Below, piece after piece: positions 23,801 through 35,599 of a stretch of DNA of 64,000 nucleotides. The position numbers and the translations under genes were made by a program. Origin of the DNA: Plenodomus lindquistii (lineage: Eukaryota; Ascomycota; Dothideomycetes; Pleosporales; Leptosphaeriaceae). The stretch is taken from assembly GCA_025504975.1 (NCBI GenBank), contig JANUWI010000021.1, positions 656,147-720,146 of the forward strand, in the 5' to 3' direction. The first letter of the stretch is position 1. Each line of letters opens with the position of its first letter. Below the pieces are notes generated by a model. The model was not told where the DNA came from. It did not search any database and saw only the letters and a list, made by a program, of their open reading frames with translations.

Positions 23801-26800
23801 TGGGACACGGCGAACAATCAGTCCGAAACAGCCTTCTTCATCCCTATGCCCAAGGGAAGCAAAGACACGAGCGACCGCTGCAATCTTGACGAGTTCCACG
23901 CGCCCAAGAAGAAGACCTCTCCCAGATACCACTAATCTCGACTTTGATACATTCTTGAAGCCCTTCGTGTCGAGATCCTGGCCGAGGACTGTATCCTTCC
24001 CTGCTTCACACCATCAATCTAGATTGCAGACTGGGGCTGCTTCTAGACAGATTGTACACGAGTGTCACCATCGACAAGAGAAGCCTCAGCTTCGCCATCT
24101 TGGGCTTACATAAGGCTACGTCGCACAATTCTGGCACGAGATCGACACACGCCACGTACCATCATCCATGCAGAACATTAGTCTTGTTTAGAGTTTGCTG
24201 CCATCATGGTGGCCGATTCGGCGAAGACAGATCCGGTCCAGCCATGCGGTAAAGGAAGCACAGTCGATGCTTGTGTGAGCAGGCATTCGGAGGTTCACAT
24301 TGTGTCAACGCGGGTCATGCTCGGCGGTTTGGAATTGTGATCTGCCCGTCGAGATTTGTCAATGCTGGGTGCTGCGATCGACGTAGTTGCAATGGGTATC
24401 TGAAGGGGGCATACTTGAGAGAGGACGGGTTGAGTGAGGTTGATTTTGAGTTGCAAAGCCATTCATGCGACGCTTATGCAGCAGTCGGGCCATATTCGGG
24501 CCTTTTTTTCCATAGCATTCCACCGCCCCTTGCGTCGCAGAACGAATCAAACCCAAGTCTTTTGATCGCCACTAGATTAGCTCAAGATGAGATGGAAGCC
24601 TATTAGATGCGCCTACGTAGTGCATTGTGACTAGTGACGGCCGAGTTCATCCCGCATCATAGGTAAGTTCCGAAAGGCTTATTCTAACGACGTTTCCAAC
24701 GACCTTTTCCCATGTGGGATCCAACACTTGCGCGAGTCAGAGACCAAAATACAGCTCTCTACCTACACACCACTCTACTCTTAGATTGACTTTTATTCGC
24801 TCCTGCACGAACCGCAAAGGAGAGGAACGCCCGCCATTCGATTGTGGTATTGCGTCCAAGTGGCGTTTAGGAACAAAATTCGGCGGACAATTCTTGTTAC
24901 CAAGGCTGTAATCGGACTTGGTGATAGCACCGGTGCATGCGAATATTTTGTATTAGTTTCAAACTGCACTAATGAACATGCTTTTGCCGGCCCCTTGGTG
25001 GATATAGAATCCGGTGGCCCCAAGGGAGTCCGTCTCCATTCGATCCTGGTAGGTCATGTGTCCAGCCAAAGTACTGCAGCCGCTGACTGGGTGGAAGGCA
25101 GACCTGGGCGAAGGTGCAGCATACTAAATGCAGGTATCAAAGTAGACAGTTCACTCGCTAACAAAAGTATAAGCACACATAACCAATTGATTGAAGAATG
25201 GCTTGGTAACCTATAGTTATGGCATACGCTGTTCAATGATCTTGACTTGCCAGCAAGGTTTAGGAATTCCAGAAGCAGCCTAGGTACTGCGCGACCAAGC
25301 CAAGTACGAGTCGTTGTCGCCGAGTTAAAGACGCAGAAAATTGTGAAGTAGCTTCGATACGCTAAGATCGTTAATGTAGCGTTAGAGCGCGAGAGGTGCG
25401 GCTACATCTCTACAAGGGGAATCTATACCGTGCAGTTAGACCTGCACACCGCAAGGTTCATCAAAGCGCGCAGCTCCTCGTTTGCTGTGAAGACGCCGCA
25501 TAGCATCCTCGTTACGGCTTCCTAGATCCCTTCTTAGACTCTCTTTACGCGCTTGGATTAGCCAGCCTATATTGAGCTCAAAGCCGCTTGTCTCCAGTTC
25601 GAATGAACGGTTTCGCTCTGTGCAGCGGCAAGAACTGGTGACAGTAGAGGGGGCGGAGGGCAGGGTTGCGGGCTTTGGCGTGGATGTGGCTGAACTTGTC
25701 GAGCGTCGTTCTGCTCATTGAGGTCCCGTGATGCGACTGAGACTCGACAGGCTCTTGCTAGGGCCATATGAGTTCAATTTCATTTCACACTCGTTGGTAA
25801 GATGTGTTGCAGGGTTGGGCTTCGTAGGTTATACGCTTTAGGCGGCGATTCGTGATAATGGCGGTACGACTTTGTCTCGGATATCCACCTCCGGTTGGTC
25901 AGGTGAAGATGATGTGTGATATGAACATGGTCATTTGAGCCCCCCGAGAAGATGTGTTAAAGCGGGAGCAGGTCGTACGTCTGGAATGAGAACAGGAAAA
26001 GGGCCAGATCGTGATGATGGGTGTTGTGGACAAGACATGCATGTACCTGGTATGACTGTAGGGTACTGTAAGTGTTTGTTGCCGTCTACTCGCATACGGC
26101 CTGGTCGAGCACAATGATTCTGACCACGGCGACTTGAGCGATTGCTCCTTTTGACGCTGCTTATCTTGCAGAATTGATTCGACTCATCTCAGCTCGTATC
26201 TCATCCGACCTTTCAAAACACGATAACACGCACCTCAAGTGACGACTCCATCGTCGTCCTTCCTTGATTCTGCCGTACTTGCATAATCCAGCCTTAACAG
26301 CCTTCCAAACTAGTATAATGTAGCGCGAAATATTTACACGTTTGGTGTATAGTTGCTTTCGCCGCTGTGGTGACCTTGGTCTCTGTGCTCTCTATCTTGT
26401 TCGCAGCGATGCCTGTGGTGACCTTGGCAGTCTTGTCCTTGACTAGCCTTCGGCCAGGTAGTGCGGCCTGGTTGGCAGAGGTGCGAATTGTGAGTAGCCG
26501 TTGAACAAGCAGGCTTGCAATGGTAGGAATGTTGTGGGGCTCACCTAACGCATTACCTGCCATGCTGTGGGTACCCATGAAGTCTTGTAGATGCTCTTTT
26601 TTGAATTGACAAAGTCTTCTCGCGGTATCATCTCCTTCTTCTGTGTCGCCTTATTGAACACAGCCGTTAGACACGTAGGCTTGCCATGGTGGGGATGTTG
26701 CAGAGGCCGCGCGAGCCCATCTGTGCTGCAGATGTTGAGCAGATCGCGGGTACACCCTGTGATGTATACTGTAACATTCGCGTGCCAGCTTCCGGGGGCT

Positions 26801-27080
26801 CTCGAGTTGCTGGGCAAAGTCTGCATACAGCAAGGGTAGGTGATGATAGCTGGGTGAGTTTGGTATGTAACGAAGTTATAGGCTGTGTAGCGTTGATTCC
26901 ACCCACCATTTTTCATCGTGTTCCTGGGCTGCGTTCTCTAGGTCCATGCCCTTGAAATGTGCAATCTCGCCGACCGCTCAGAATTAAGTTGTCTACGCTG
27001 TGTTCAGCGCCGTGACGAAAAGTATAGCCATGCTCATCATCTTCCGCAACCTCTCCAGCGGCGCAGCAGCGAGCGCGCAA
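20850..27080. other. Gene-poor decayed stretch with a few coherent but unassigned frames
   Basis: Several frames look protein-like without a recognisable family. Plus 23,338-23,889 includes an ATG at about 23,503 followed by a basic/acidic NPNGKRRKTEAHSS start. Plus 24,842-25,216 and minus 26,545-26,916 are similar cases, and minus 21,085-21,345 may be a secreted-protein fragment. Around 25,260-25,560 TA-rich words and closely spaced stops suggest an old transposon lightly hit by RIP. No RNA genes were seen. Confidence 0.3.
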
Positions 27081-27084
27081 GCCG

Positions 27085-27441
27085 TCAGCGCTGCGAGGAG
27101 TAGAGACTGTCCTGCAGGCCGTCCTGGACTAGAGGGTGTTCATTGTTATCATCGCTGAAGTCTGAGCCAGCATCGTGAAGCGTGAGACTGTCCGTTGACG
27201 TGATAGATTCCGTGTGGGCCTCGTCATCGGACGCGTCCAGCAGACTTTCGCCAAGCAGCTCGTAGCTTGGGTGGTCGTGGAGTTTGCCTGCCCTATGGTG
27301 TGGGCGGTGGGCAGGCAGAGTAGGAAACGCCTCGGAGGAGAACGAGGGGGAAGGGAGAGGGGGGTTGTTGCCGGTGAGAATTGCGCGACTCCTCGCCTTT
27401 GGCCCACTCATGGCGAGCCAGGAACTCGCGCCCCGTTGCAC
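27085..27441 (-). CDS. Hypothetical acidic/Ser-rich protein fragment
   Basis: A 118-codon minus frame contains LLGESLLDASDDEAHTESIT and HDAGSDFSDDNNEHP, an acidic phosphosite-like region common at the N-termini of fungal membrane or trafficking proteins. No domain is visible and the frame closes after SLYSSQR, so it is probably a first exon or a relic. I cannot assign a function. Confidence 0.3.
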   Translation of the reverse strand: MQRGASSWLAMSGPKARSRAILTGNNPPLPSPSFSSEAFPTLPAHRPHHRAGKLHDHPSYELLGESLLDASDDEAHTESITSTDSLTLHDAGSDFSDDNNEHPLVQDGLQDSLYSSQR

Positions 27442-28804
27442 CAGTCTCGACCCTGCACGTCTGTGTTGTGATGTCCTAACCTCTGCGTCCTAACCTTCCA
27501 TTCTCTATACGTGTCCTAACCCGTATCATCAACACCATGACCTAACCGTGCCACTAGAAGCAATTCTTCCAGACTAAACACGAACAATCACGCATCTCGA
27601 CGCTAACCAAGCTTTGCGTCATGAGCTTCCAGATATCAGCAATGGTGCCGTCACTGCCGCCCGCCTCGCGCAACCCCTTCCACCGCCTTTCGTCCTCGCG
27701 CTTTGGGCCCCCTGCTGCTGGGTGCACCCACCCCACCACAATAGTGATGCGATGGCCCACAGTCTCCATCTTCAACCCACCTCTTTCACACAACGCACCC
27801 ATTATCCTTAGAATTCCGAATTGGCCAATCTCTTCGCCATGTCCAAAATGGTATTTCCACTCTTGACACTCGTCGGAAATCGCGGATGAAGGGCGCCGAG
27901 GGCCATTACTGCCCACCGCCAGCCATGGGCAAGCACAGCAGACGACCAGCACCTCGCAGCGACCGCAACGCCCACCACGCTCCATCCTGCTCGAGCGGCG
28001 CAACATGGCGGCGTTGTTGACTACGAATACACCAGCCCCAGCGACAGGCACGATGCCTCCCCACGAACCTCGACAGGCACCGGCAGCACTCGCACCCGCC
28101 CTACAAGATTGTCGTGGTCGAGGGCAGCAAAGACCATGAACAACACGAGGCGCTCGGTCCCAGACAAGGGGGCCAAGTGCATCTCGCTCGACGAGAAGAG
28201 CCACACCGTGACTATGGCCCCGACATTCCTCTAGAACAATACCGTCTACAAGTACATACTCGGCGTCAGGAAGCCTAAGGGAGACGGGAAGACTGAGAAA
28301 GCATAAGGTTTCCATCAATGTCATGATGTTGGGGAAGAGCGGGAACTGGGTCGTGAGTCTTGGGAACGCCATCTGCCGCCGCGCCATAGCCAACTCGCCG
28401 TGTGTATATCAGCGCTGCCTCCCGCCATCTCCCACCTCCCAGTCCCTCGCCCACACCCACTCCCTCTCTCCCACGCAGCCAGCGATCCGTCCACCGCCCA
28501 TTGCCCGCCGCAATCCCCGCCCCTTGCGTGCTCGCCCCAGCATTCCTGCACCCGCAAATACCACCAAGCCGACGTTGCACATGTCGCAGTGGATGAGGCA
28601 CATCTCGACGGTCAACCCCACGATGATCTCAAGGCTTAACGTGTTGAAGGTCGTGAGGGTGCAGGACCCGGTGCGGCCCGAGATGACGCAGGGGGAGAGG
28701 ATGATGGAGAAGATGGCGCACCCGCGAAGCTCTGGGCACGTCGTCGCGACCTACGACTGGTACAGCTACCCCAAGGCGACCGTGGTCCAGTCTCGACACC
28801 GGCC

Positions 28805-29140
28805 ATGGCGGACCACCATGGGGAATACTGGTACCTGGATGAAGGCGTGGACGCAAACAAGATCACCGTGCCCGAACTAGGTAGCATCTTGCTGAAGCAT
28901 GGTGTCACGTACCCCTCCTCTGCGAAGAAGGCCGCGCTGGTAGCGCCCTTCACCGGCTCGTTCGGAGGATTGGCGTTGCCATGGTTCGGGACCGCTCCCG
29001 ATCTACACCTCTCCACACTAAAAGCTAGAGACCGAGCTCCTCACCGCGTCCAGGCAGATGCACTCAGAGATCATCGCAATGTGCAAGAAGCAGGAGACCG
29101 TCCTCAAAAGCCTCAGCATGCCAGGGTTGTCGAGTGAGGG
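28805..29140 (+). pseudogene. HeH/SAP-type domain fragment, Src1/Heh-like inner nuclear membrane protein relic
   Basis: The plus frame reads YWYLDEGVDANKITVPELGS, then ILLKHGVTYPSSAKKAALVA, the helix-extension-helix fold of fungal Src1/Heh proteins, in which a TVPxLRxILxxHxVxYPSSAKKxxLV core is nearly invariant. Src1-like proteins bind DNA and tether subtelomeric and rDNA chromatin at the inner nuclear membrane. After the domain the frame loses similarity and no transmembrane segment follows. The N-terminal helix-extension-helix is normally at the very start of the protein; here an upstream open frame precedes it in another frame. It is most likely a broken copy. Confidence 0.5.
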
Positions 29141-29400
29141 GCAGATGAACAGCTCGATGAGGATCATGACCCAGTTCGAGGAGGCGATGGGGAACTTGAT
29201 GGCCAAGATAATGACTACCTACATCCACGTTGAGGGCCTGCCGTCGTGGTCAAGTTGAAGGTGCCGTGGGTGCTGCTCGACAAGAAGTTGCTGTACGGGA
29301 GGAAGGACGTCTATGTCTTCGTGTAGGACACGAGTACTATTAACCTGGACGCCTTGCTGCTGGTCGCGTTGCTGGACTAGGAGGAGGCGGCCGACATTAT

Positions 29401-30333
29401 TCACGTTACTGAGAGGGCAGATGTGTACTTGTCTAGGCCTACGAGCTTGATCAACGACTTGTACTGCACTGCAAAGGCGCTGCACACTGTGGCTAGGTCC
29501 GGGTAGTCGGCCACCCTCGTGCCGGAGGGGCAGGACTGGATCGACGTCATCTGCAACCAGTCCACAAACGACTCAAAGGCCTTCTTCGGGTCCTCTGCCA
29601 GCATATTCCAGATCTGGGGCGAGATCTCGCGCAGGACCGGGCTCGTGTTGCTCCTGACGGAGTTCCTACTGGACCTGCTGAACCTATTGGTCTTCGTGTG
29701 GTCGACCGAGATCTGCTCGATCTTCCCGTCTTTGCTCATCTTGATGTTGTAGTAGATGACTAACGTCCTTCTCGCCTTCACCGACCAAGGGGCCCTTGCC
29801 TCGACGTTGTCCACCTTCGTATAGGACAAGCACTTGGTTAACCTTGACCTGAGGTTGCACGCTCCCCAACAAGCAGAGAGGATGGGGAAGGAGCTGGGCA
29901 GCTTGAAGCGCCGGCTCGGGGAAGATTTACTTGTCCTGAAGGAGGTAATGGAGGAGAGTGCGAAGAGGGCTAAGCAGGATCTGGTGGACATGGACAAGCA
30001 GAGATCAAAGGCGGACGCGAGCGACGAGTTATGGAGAAAGGTGAAGCGAGATTGGGACAGACTTAAGACGCTCGCGCGCCTAGAGAATTGAGAAGAAGAG
30101 TCGGAGCATTGACACGCCTCTGGATCTACCGAAACGCCAGAGGTGATGTTGCACCCGTTCTCAGAGAAGGGCACCAACGAGTTGGTGAGCCTGGACGTGT
30201 TGGGCCTCATGAGGGGGAGGGTCGTTGTATCATCGGCGAGGGAGGTCAGGGACCAGATCTTCCTGGGTAACTTGGACTCTTCGTAGCACACGTTATTAGC
30301 GGCCTCGATAGATTTTAACCAGTGGTCCACCAA
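29401..30333 (-). CDS. Long open frame of unknown function (310 codons) overlapping an opposite-strand coiled-coil frame
   Basis: This is one of the longest open frames in the first 47 kb, with no similarity I can name. The distal part (MSKDGKIEQISVDHTKTN, then PQIWNMLAEDPKKAFESFVD) reads like a soluble protein, whereas the part around 29,840-30,090 is Ser/Leu-rich, as expected of an antisense shadow. On the plus strand at 29,834-30,091 an 85-codon frame reads as a charged coiled coil (LKEVMEESAKRAKQDLVDMD). The two strands cannot both be confidently real. It lies just downstream of the helicase relic on the same strand and may be a continuation of that gene. Confidence 0.3.
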   Translation of the reverse strand: MVDHWLKSIEAANNVCYEESKLPRKIWSLTSLADDTTTLPLMRPNTSRLTNSLVPFSENGCNITSGVSVDPEACQCSDSSSQFSRRASVLSLSQSRFTFLHNSSLASAFDLCLSMSTRSCLALFALSSITSFRTSKSSPSRRFKLPSSFPILSACWGACNLRSRLTKCLSYTKVDNVEARAPWSVKARRTLVIYYNIKMSKDGKIEQISVDHTKTNRFSRSSRNSVRSNTSPVLREISPQIWNMLAEDPKKAFESFVDWLQMTSIQSCPSGTRVADYPDLATVCSAFAVQYKSLIKLVGLDKYTSALSVT

Positions 30334-30689
30334 CTCGTCGCTGCTGTTTGTGCTCGGTATCGTGATCGTCTACAACACGGCGCAGAAGAGCTATTCCTGT
30401 ACTCGAAGGCAGTTCCTGTAGCCAGAGCCGTTCTCTTCTCCAGACCTATGTGCGCAGATCCATAGCACAACAGCTCCTGCTTGCGTTGCCTAGGGACTGT
30501 CGGAGGTCCACAATGCTGGATCTCCCACTGAATCGACCGCACCTTGCCATCTTGCGTGGTGACGCTCATGTCCTGTTCGACCAGCCCGGCTCCTGACACG
30601 AACTCCGGCATCCAACGCTGTCGCGAATGCGTCGATCTTCGATTGCGTGAGCTTGGGGTCGATGTGAGAATGTGGGCTTCTTATGGTAT

Positions 30690-32810
30690 CAGCCGTGTGC
30701 ATGGCAATGCGAGGTGGCAAGGGGTCGTTTATCATGGAGCCGCCGGGGTTGGTAAAGGCTAGAGACATGCTGCGGCGAGTATTGTGGTCGGGATACAGCT
30801 TCCGAGACTTTGCTTCGCAGTAGTACTGTAGCAGGGTACCGCAAGCTTGTCTCGACTAGGACACGAGACATTCGGATCTTTATGACCCTTTTCCAAGTGT
30901 TCCAGAACTCCATCGAAGCGCTCGTTGTAGTGAACTCCCTAGTGATACAAGACCTGCAGCCTGTTCCGGTGCAGGTGGTAAGTAAGCATGTACCACACCA
31001 AGCACATTACCGTCTTTCTAGCGCCCATAGGGTTAGCAAGGATGCCACCCTTGACCTTGCCTTAGTTCCTAAGGATAACCATGTACAAGAACACAACTTG
31101 GTAAAGATATAGACTGAATCCTGGCGCCAGACCCCACCGATCAAACGGGATTCGCTGGTTAGCCTTCAGCTAGTCTAGCGTAATCTAGAAGAAGAGCTTT
31201 TGCGCGCCTACGATGGTATCCCTGTCCTTATAAACAAGACATTCGCCCAACTTCAGGCCTACGGCGTCATCCAGGCCATTTTGTAACCAATCGTCGTCGT
31301 CGTCGTTGTCGTCATAGCTGCCGTCCTCGGAGTCCTCGTCCTCAAAATCTAAATCAGTGTCGGTGGGCTCGTCCATGTCCAACTCAACTGATACTCAGCC
31401 GTCTACATTAATGTCGTTCTGCGCGGAGTCGTTTTCGTCATCTGGATGGGGTTGGAGAATTTAGGCCGTGCTCATCTTCTCTGGTAGGTGCATCTCAGTA
31501 TCCTTCACGGTGCCATTATCAAGCGGCGAAGTATGCGGAACGGGCGAGCTGGATCCAAGGTCACCGCCCTCGTGTCTTGCGCGCTTTGGTTCGGTGTTAT
31601 TGCCGCAATCGTGTTGTCCGTCGCTTCTAACAATCAGCGCTTCCGGTGCAGCTGACTTGCATCTTCCTGGTTCACTCCCAGAACTGGTGCAGGCGCAGGC
31701 TCCCATTATACCCTCATGAGTGATTGGACGACGGCTCTTGCTCTGTCTACGGTAGTCTTCCACGCGCGTGGTGGTGCCCTCGTCATACAAGCACATCAAC
31801 TCACTGAACTCTTCTAACATTCGCGGTTACTTTAAAAGCATTTCGTAGCTGGGGTCGTTGTTCTCATCGCGCAGAAGTCGATGTTAATGCCATGCGCAAA
31901 TTGCACTAGGCCTTCATGCTCCCTGTCAACGCAAAATTGTACCTCGAGTTTCTGTAGGCCCATAGCCGAGGAAGGCGGATTTTGCGACCTGAGGTTGGCG
32001 CCAGGTCTGCGTCCGCGTATCGAGAGCACGCTGGTCAGGTTTCAAATGGTCGGTCGGAAGCCGTTGAGTCAGGTTTGATGTGCCGCAAATGCGTCTTGAG
32101 GGTTTACCGGTACACTAGGACTACTCAACATAGCCCGATCGAATGCAGATGGCAAGGCATCAGGCGGGGCTGCATGTGGGTCAGGCAAGGCCTTGCTCTT
32201 CTTGGCTGCGTTCCTCTCGACGCGCATGATGCGGTTGATGAAGATAGTCGCGATCTCCTCGGATTGATCTTGGTGCATTGCTAGCATCTTTCCCAGGAGA
32301 GGCGGATTGTGTGTCCTTATGTCCTCCATCACCACTTGGTAACTCGGCGCCGCTGCTTCCCTGCCCCTCCACGGTACGTGAGGTTCTCGCCCTGTCCATC
32401 CAACCTGGCCGTAGTATTCTGTAGTCAACACAGCCAATCATCCTTCTCTTTATCGGTGAAACCATAGAAGTCCCTCTCGTCGTCGTTCTTGAACTTTTCC
32501 ACATTCCGACCTCCTGCCATCTCGGATGATGCTTCAGGTTCGTGGGTGTGGGAGTAGTGGGCACCCGCTGCGCGCACGCGCTGAAGGGTGTTGATAGCGT
32601 CGTTCCTCGCCAGATAAGCCGTGATATACACTCTGACGGCGGGGGAAGCTTTATGTCACGCACGAACGAGCGACCGGAGATCAAAGCAAGTAGGCGCGTG
32701 GGTTGAGTTAAGAGCGCGAACGTGAGTTTGTGGATCGGTGGTAGGCGCACTGCCGCAATCAATCCATCTCTTCTGTTCGCAATCATGTATCTTGTGTAGC
32801 CAGACATGAC
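30690..32810 (-). pseudogene. Decayed SNF2-family helicase: acidic N-terminal region plus motif I
   Basis: The clearest piece is KVKGGILANPMGARKTVMCL at about 31,000-31,056 on the minus strand, which corresponds to SNF2 motif I (GGILADEMGLGKT). The catalytic GK is changed to RK (GGA to AGA), and DE to NP. Upstream lie WLQNGLDDAVGLKLGECLVY and KDRDTIVGAQKLFF, similar to the sequence preceding motif I in fungal SNF2-like proteins, an acidic run (31,185-31,382) and further frames to 32,807. Each is separated by stops or frameshifts. Fungal SNF2 helicases of this type include subtelomere-associated ones, but the specific subfamily cannot be told. The Walker change alone would abolish ATP binding. 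Confidence 0.5.
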
Positions 32811-32819
32811 TGGTATCTA

Positions 32820-34330
32820 AATGCGTATGAGTCTGCGGGGGTTACCCATGAACCCGCTGGACAAGCACGTACGGGGCGACGGTTCAGTACCGCCAGACTC
32901 TCCCTGCCACCGAGAGATGCCTTCCCAACAGGCACTCAATGGTAAATAACCAGACCTGTTGGCGATCAGCAACATGACAAGAACGATCAGGAATGAGGAG
33001 CACACCTCCGTTTCCCACGGAATCTCTCGCGACCGTGGGGCTCGGCGCGCGTCGGACACGGACCGGACGCGCAGGCGATTCCATGTGGCTCCATGGCTGG
33101 AGCGGTATGGACGATACTGTCTTCGATGCTCGTGGCGTAAACGGCCGAATTCGGTTGATGAACGGTAGCAGTTGCGCGCCCGATTCCTTCCCCCACGTGC
33201 CAGATGAGGCTGAAGGCAGGAAGGTGCTCTACGATACGTGGGAACCAAACCCGTTTTCGAACTGCCGTCGGGATGGCGCGGCCCTGCGATACGGCGTGGA
33301 ACGGTCAAGTCATCCCAGAAATTCCCGCAGAGAACGCCCCTTCGTCTGAGAGTCTGGGGTCGAAAACATGGTCAGCAGACATGATGTCGTGTGAACGGGT
33401 CGGCGCGACGCCCGGCCATGATTGAACAGAGTTCGAGATTGAAGCATTGAAATGGAGGGACGCTGGAGATGTGGTAATATGTGGTGGGCTGTGCGCAAGA
33501 CAGCCGGCGCGGGCAAAGCGTAAAATGCCTCGAGACAAGACTGCGCGTCGCTCGAGATCGTGTATAATTTCGTCAAAGACGCCAGACTTGGTATTGGGGC
33601 TTGGTGTTCGTGGCCGTGCGCGGGCTAGCCGTTTGGCTGATGACTAGCCGTATAGAGATCGAGTCCTTCGGTAATCGCGGGGTAATCAAAGGTTAAGGTT
33701 AGGTGTAGGCGCGCCGCTCCTTAGCCTCATCGCGAACTTCACACCTCAGTTGCTGCAGAGGATCCCCCCATTACTTGTACACGATGACTAGGGCAACAAA
33801 CGCGGCAACAACCAACAGTTCTGGCGAGACAGTGCTTACCTACCGGTAGGTCGCATGTCCAAGTCTGCCGCCCATCACGCCCTATACACGACAAAGGCTC
33901 GAGAACAGCAATGCTCTAATCGTAATACTCACCGCACAAGAATGAGTCGCAAGCAGCCTCCTTCGCCACCTTTACCTGGACTAGAGGCTAACGGGCAACA
34001 GTACAGGGTGGTGTTAGGATGACCACTGTGAAATCCACGCTCTTTACTCGCGCGCAAGCCACCCCACATCGCATTCACGCAGCCCCTGGGCGGTAGAAGA
34101 TTATACAAACCGACGCAAAGGCCGCATCTCCCCCCCACGACGCGCATGGTTCCATGCTCTCCTCGTCTTCTTACCCAGCGTGTGCGATCCGACGCCTGCT
34201 CTCTCGTTTCTCCCAGCAAACCTCTTCCCCCTCCGCATCATCGACAACACCCTTCCCACCCGCAGCGAGTCATCCGGACTAGCGATGGCGCAGGCGCAAG
34301 ACTGCTGCGTAGGGGTACAACACGCGGTCA
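32820..34330. other. No assignable gene
   Basis: Overlapping short frames on both strands, none resembling a known family. A small TTAAGG/GGTTAGG-like word near 33,686-33,705 is too short to be telomeric. Confidence 0.35.
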
Positions 34331-34333
34331 CCG

Positions 34334-35581
34334 TTGATTGCCAAAGTTCGGTGGTACTCAACCGTCACCTGCTTCGTTATTACACGATTTGGACCAAGGG
34401 TAACCCCCAATGGGACTACGCAATTCCTCATACGATCACCCCAACCCCCTGGTTTGCAACAGACTAGGAAAATGTACCACGTACTCAAAGTGCAGGGAAT
34501 TTCCAGTGGACGCTTTGCACTCAAAAATTTGTCAACACGAATTGCCAACCCTCCACCCTACCTTTCCACCACACCTTATTCTTCACAAGCAGTACAGCGA
34601 TTGAAGATTGAGAAACTACAACCCGAGCAAGGTAAGTACCGCAGCAAAAGTTGTCTTTTTATCTCCGCTCGTGTACAGCACTGACATGGTTTCAGTCGCC
34701 CACACCCACCGTGGCGGTCGCAGATTGTCGGACGCTGCCGTCGAGTAGCTCATCACCCATCGCACCGGCAACGTACGTGCTGAACTCGAATTCTTCGAGG
34801 GCGTTGCCGTTGTCGAGTCGAACACTCCGGACGGCAAGAAGCAGAGGCCGCTTGTTGAGCTTGGCAACCCGTTCGTCCCTGAGAAACCGGCCTGGTGTGC
34901 AGGACTTGTCATGAAGAAGGCCACAAAGCCGCCGATTGTCCCAACAAGAAAGACGGTGTCACCTGCATGAACTGCAACAAACTTGGCCCTTACGCCTCTG
35001 GATGCACGGAAGCTATCTGCCGCTGCTGCCCTGGTGACCCCAACCATGGCGGCGCTCCAATATGTCCGGCTGCACCCATCTACAAGAAATGCCACCAGAA
35101 GGGTCACATAAAGGCGGAACGCCCTAACTCCACGAGCAAACCACGCTGCGATAATTGCGGCGAGGAGGGCCACGGGCCACCGCAAGTGTGACTGCCCTTG
35201 TTATCATTGCAACGGATAGCGCGACATGGCGCAGTGCGTCGCCCGCCTCACCGGAGCCGCAGTCGATCAGATCAGGGAGGAAGAGGTGGCGGCAAGAAAA
35301 GTATAAAGGCGCTAGGGAAGCTGCAGGGGCAGAGCAACAAGGCAGACACGGCCACCAGCGAGGACGCCAACACTGGCATCGGCGAAATGATGGATCTATT
35401 GATGTCAGAGCAACTGAAGTTACGACATTGCGCCATCATCGAGGACGAACGTGAGAAGAATCTCATCGCGGCCATGACAGATACTATATACGACAACGTT
35501 CTTGCTTCAACGCCCAAACTCAAGCCAACTCAACTTGGAAGCAGCCTTACCACCATCCACATATTCTGCATCAAGCAATAG
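34334..35581 (+). pseudogene. Broken multi-CCHC zinc-knuckle protein (Gis2/CNBP-like architecture) with an intron
   Basis: A first exon ends at 34,631 and a good spliceosomal intron follows (34,632-34,695; GTAAGT, branch-like CTGAC, TTTCAG). Exon 2 reads ELEFFEGVAVVESNTPDGKK and LVELGNPFVPEKPAWC. After a frameshift near 34,890 come successive zinc knuckles: CRTCHEEGHKAADC (intact CCHC), CMNCNKLGPYASGC (His to Tyr), CRCCPGDPNHGGAPIC, a knuckle lacking two Cys, and CDNCGEEGH followed by another frameshift. A final frame (35,198-35,581) has a helical KLRHCAIIEDEREKNLIAAM segment. CCHC arrays of this kind bind single-stranded nucleic acid. At least two frameshifts and a stop break it. Confidence 0.6.
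34632..34695 (+). other. Candidate spliceosomal intron
   Basis: GTAAGT donor, CACTGACATGG branch-like site 13 nt before the TTTCAG acceptor, 64 nt long. Typical of filamentous ascomycetes. It lies at the front of the zinc-knuckle gene. Confidence 0.5.
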
Positions 35582-35599
35582 CTGCAAATCGATATCCTT

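Noticed and set aside
27473..27545. Four CCTAACC words as an interstitial telomere
   Set aside because: Spacing is irregular, the flanks are unrelated, and the words do not form CCCTAA units.
27554..28393. 279-codon minus frame as a gene
   Set aside because: Composition (Gly/Arg/Val/Cys-rich) looks like an antisense shadow, and plus-strand frames over the same bases read at least as well. No motif was recognised.
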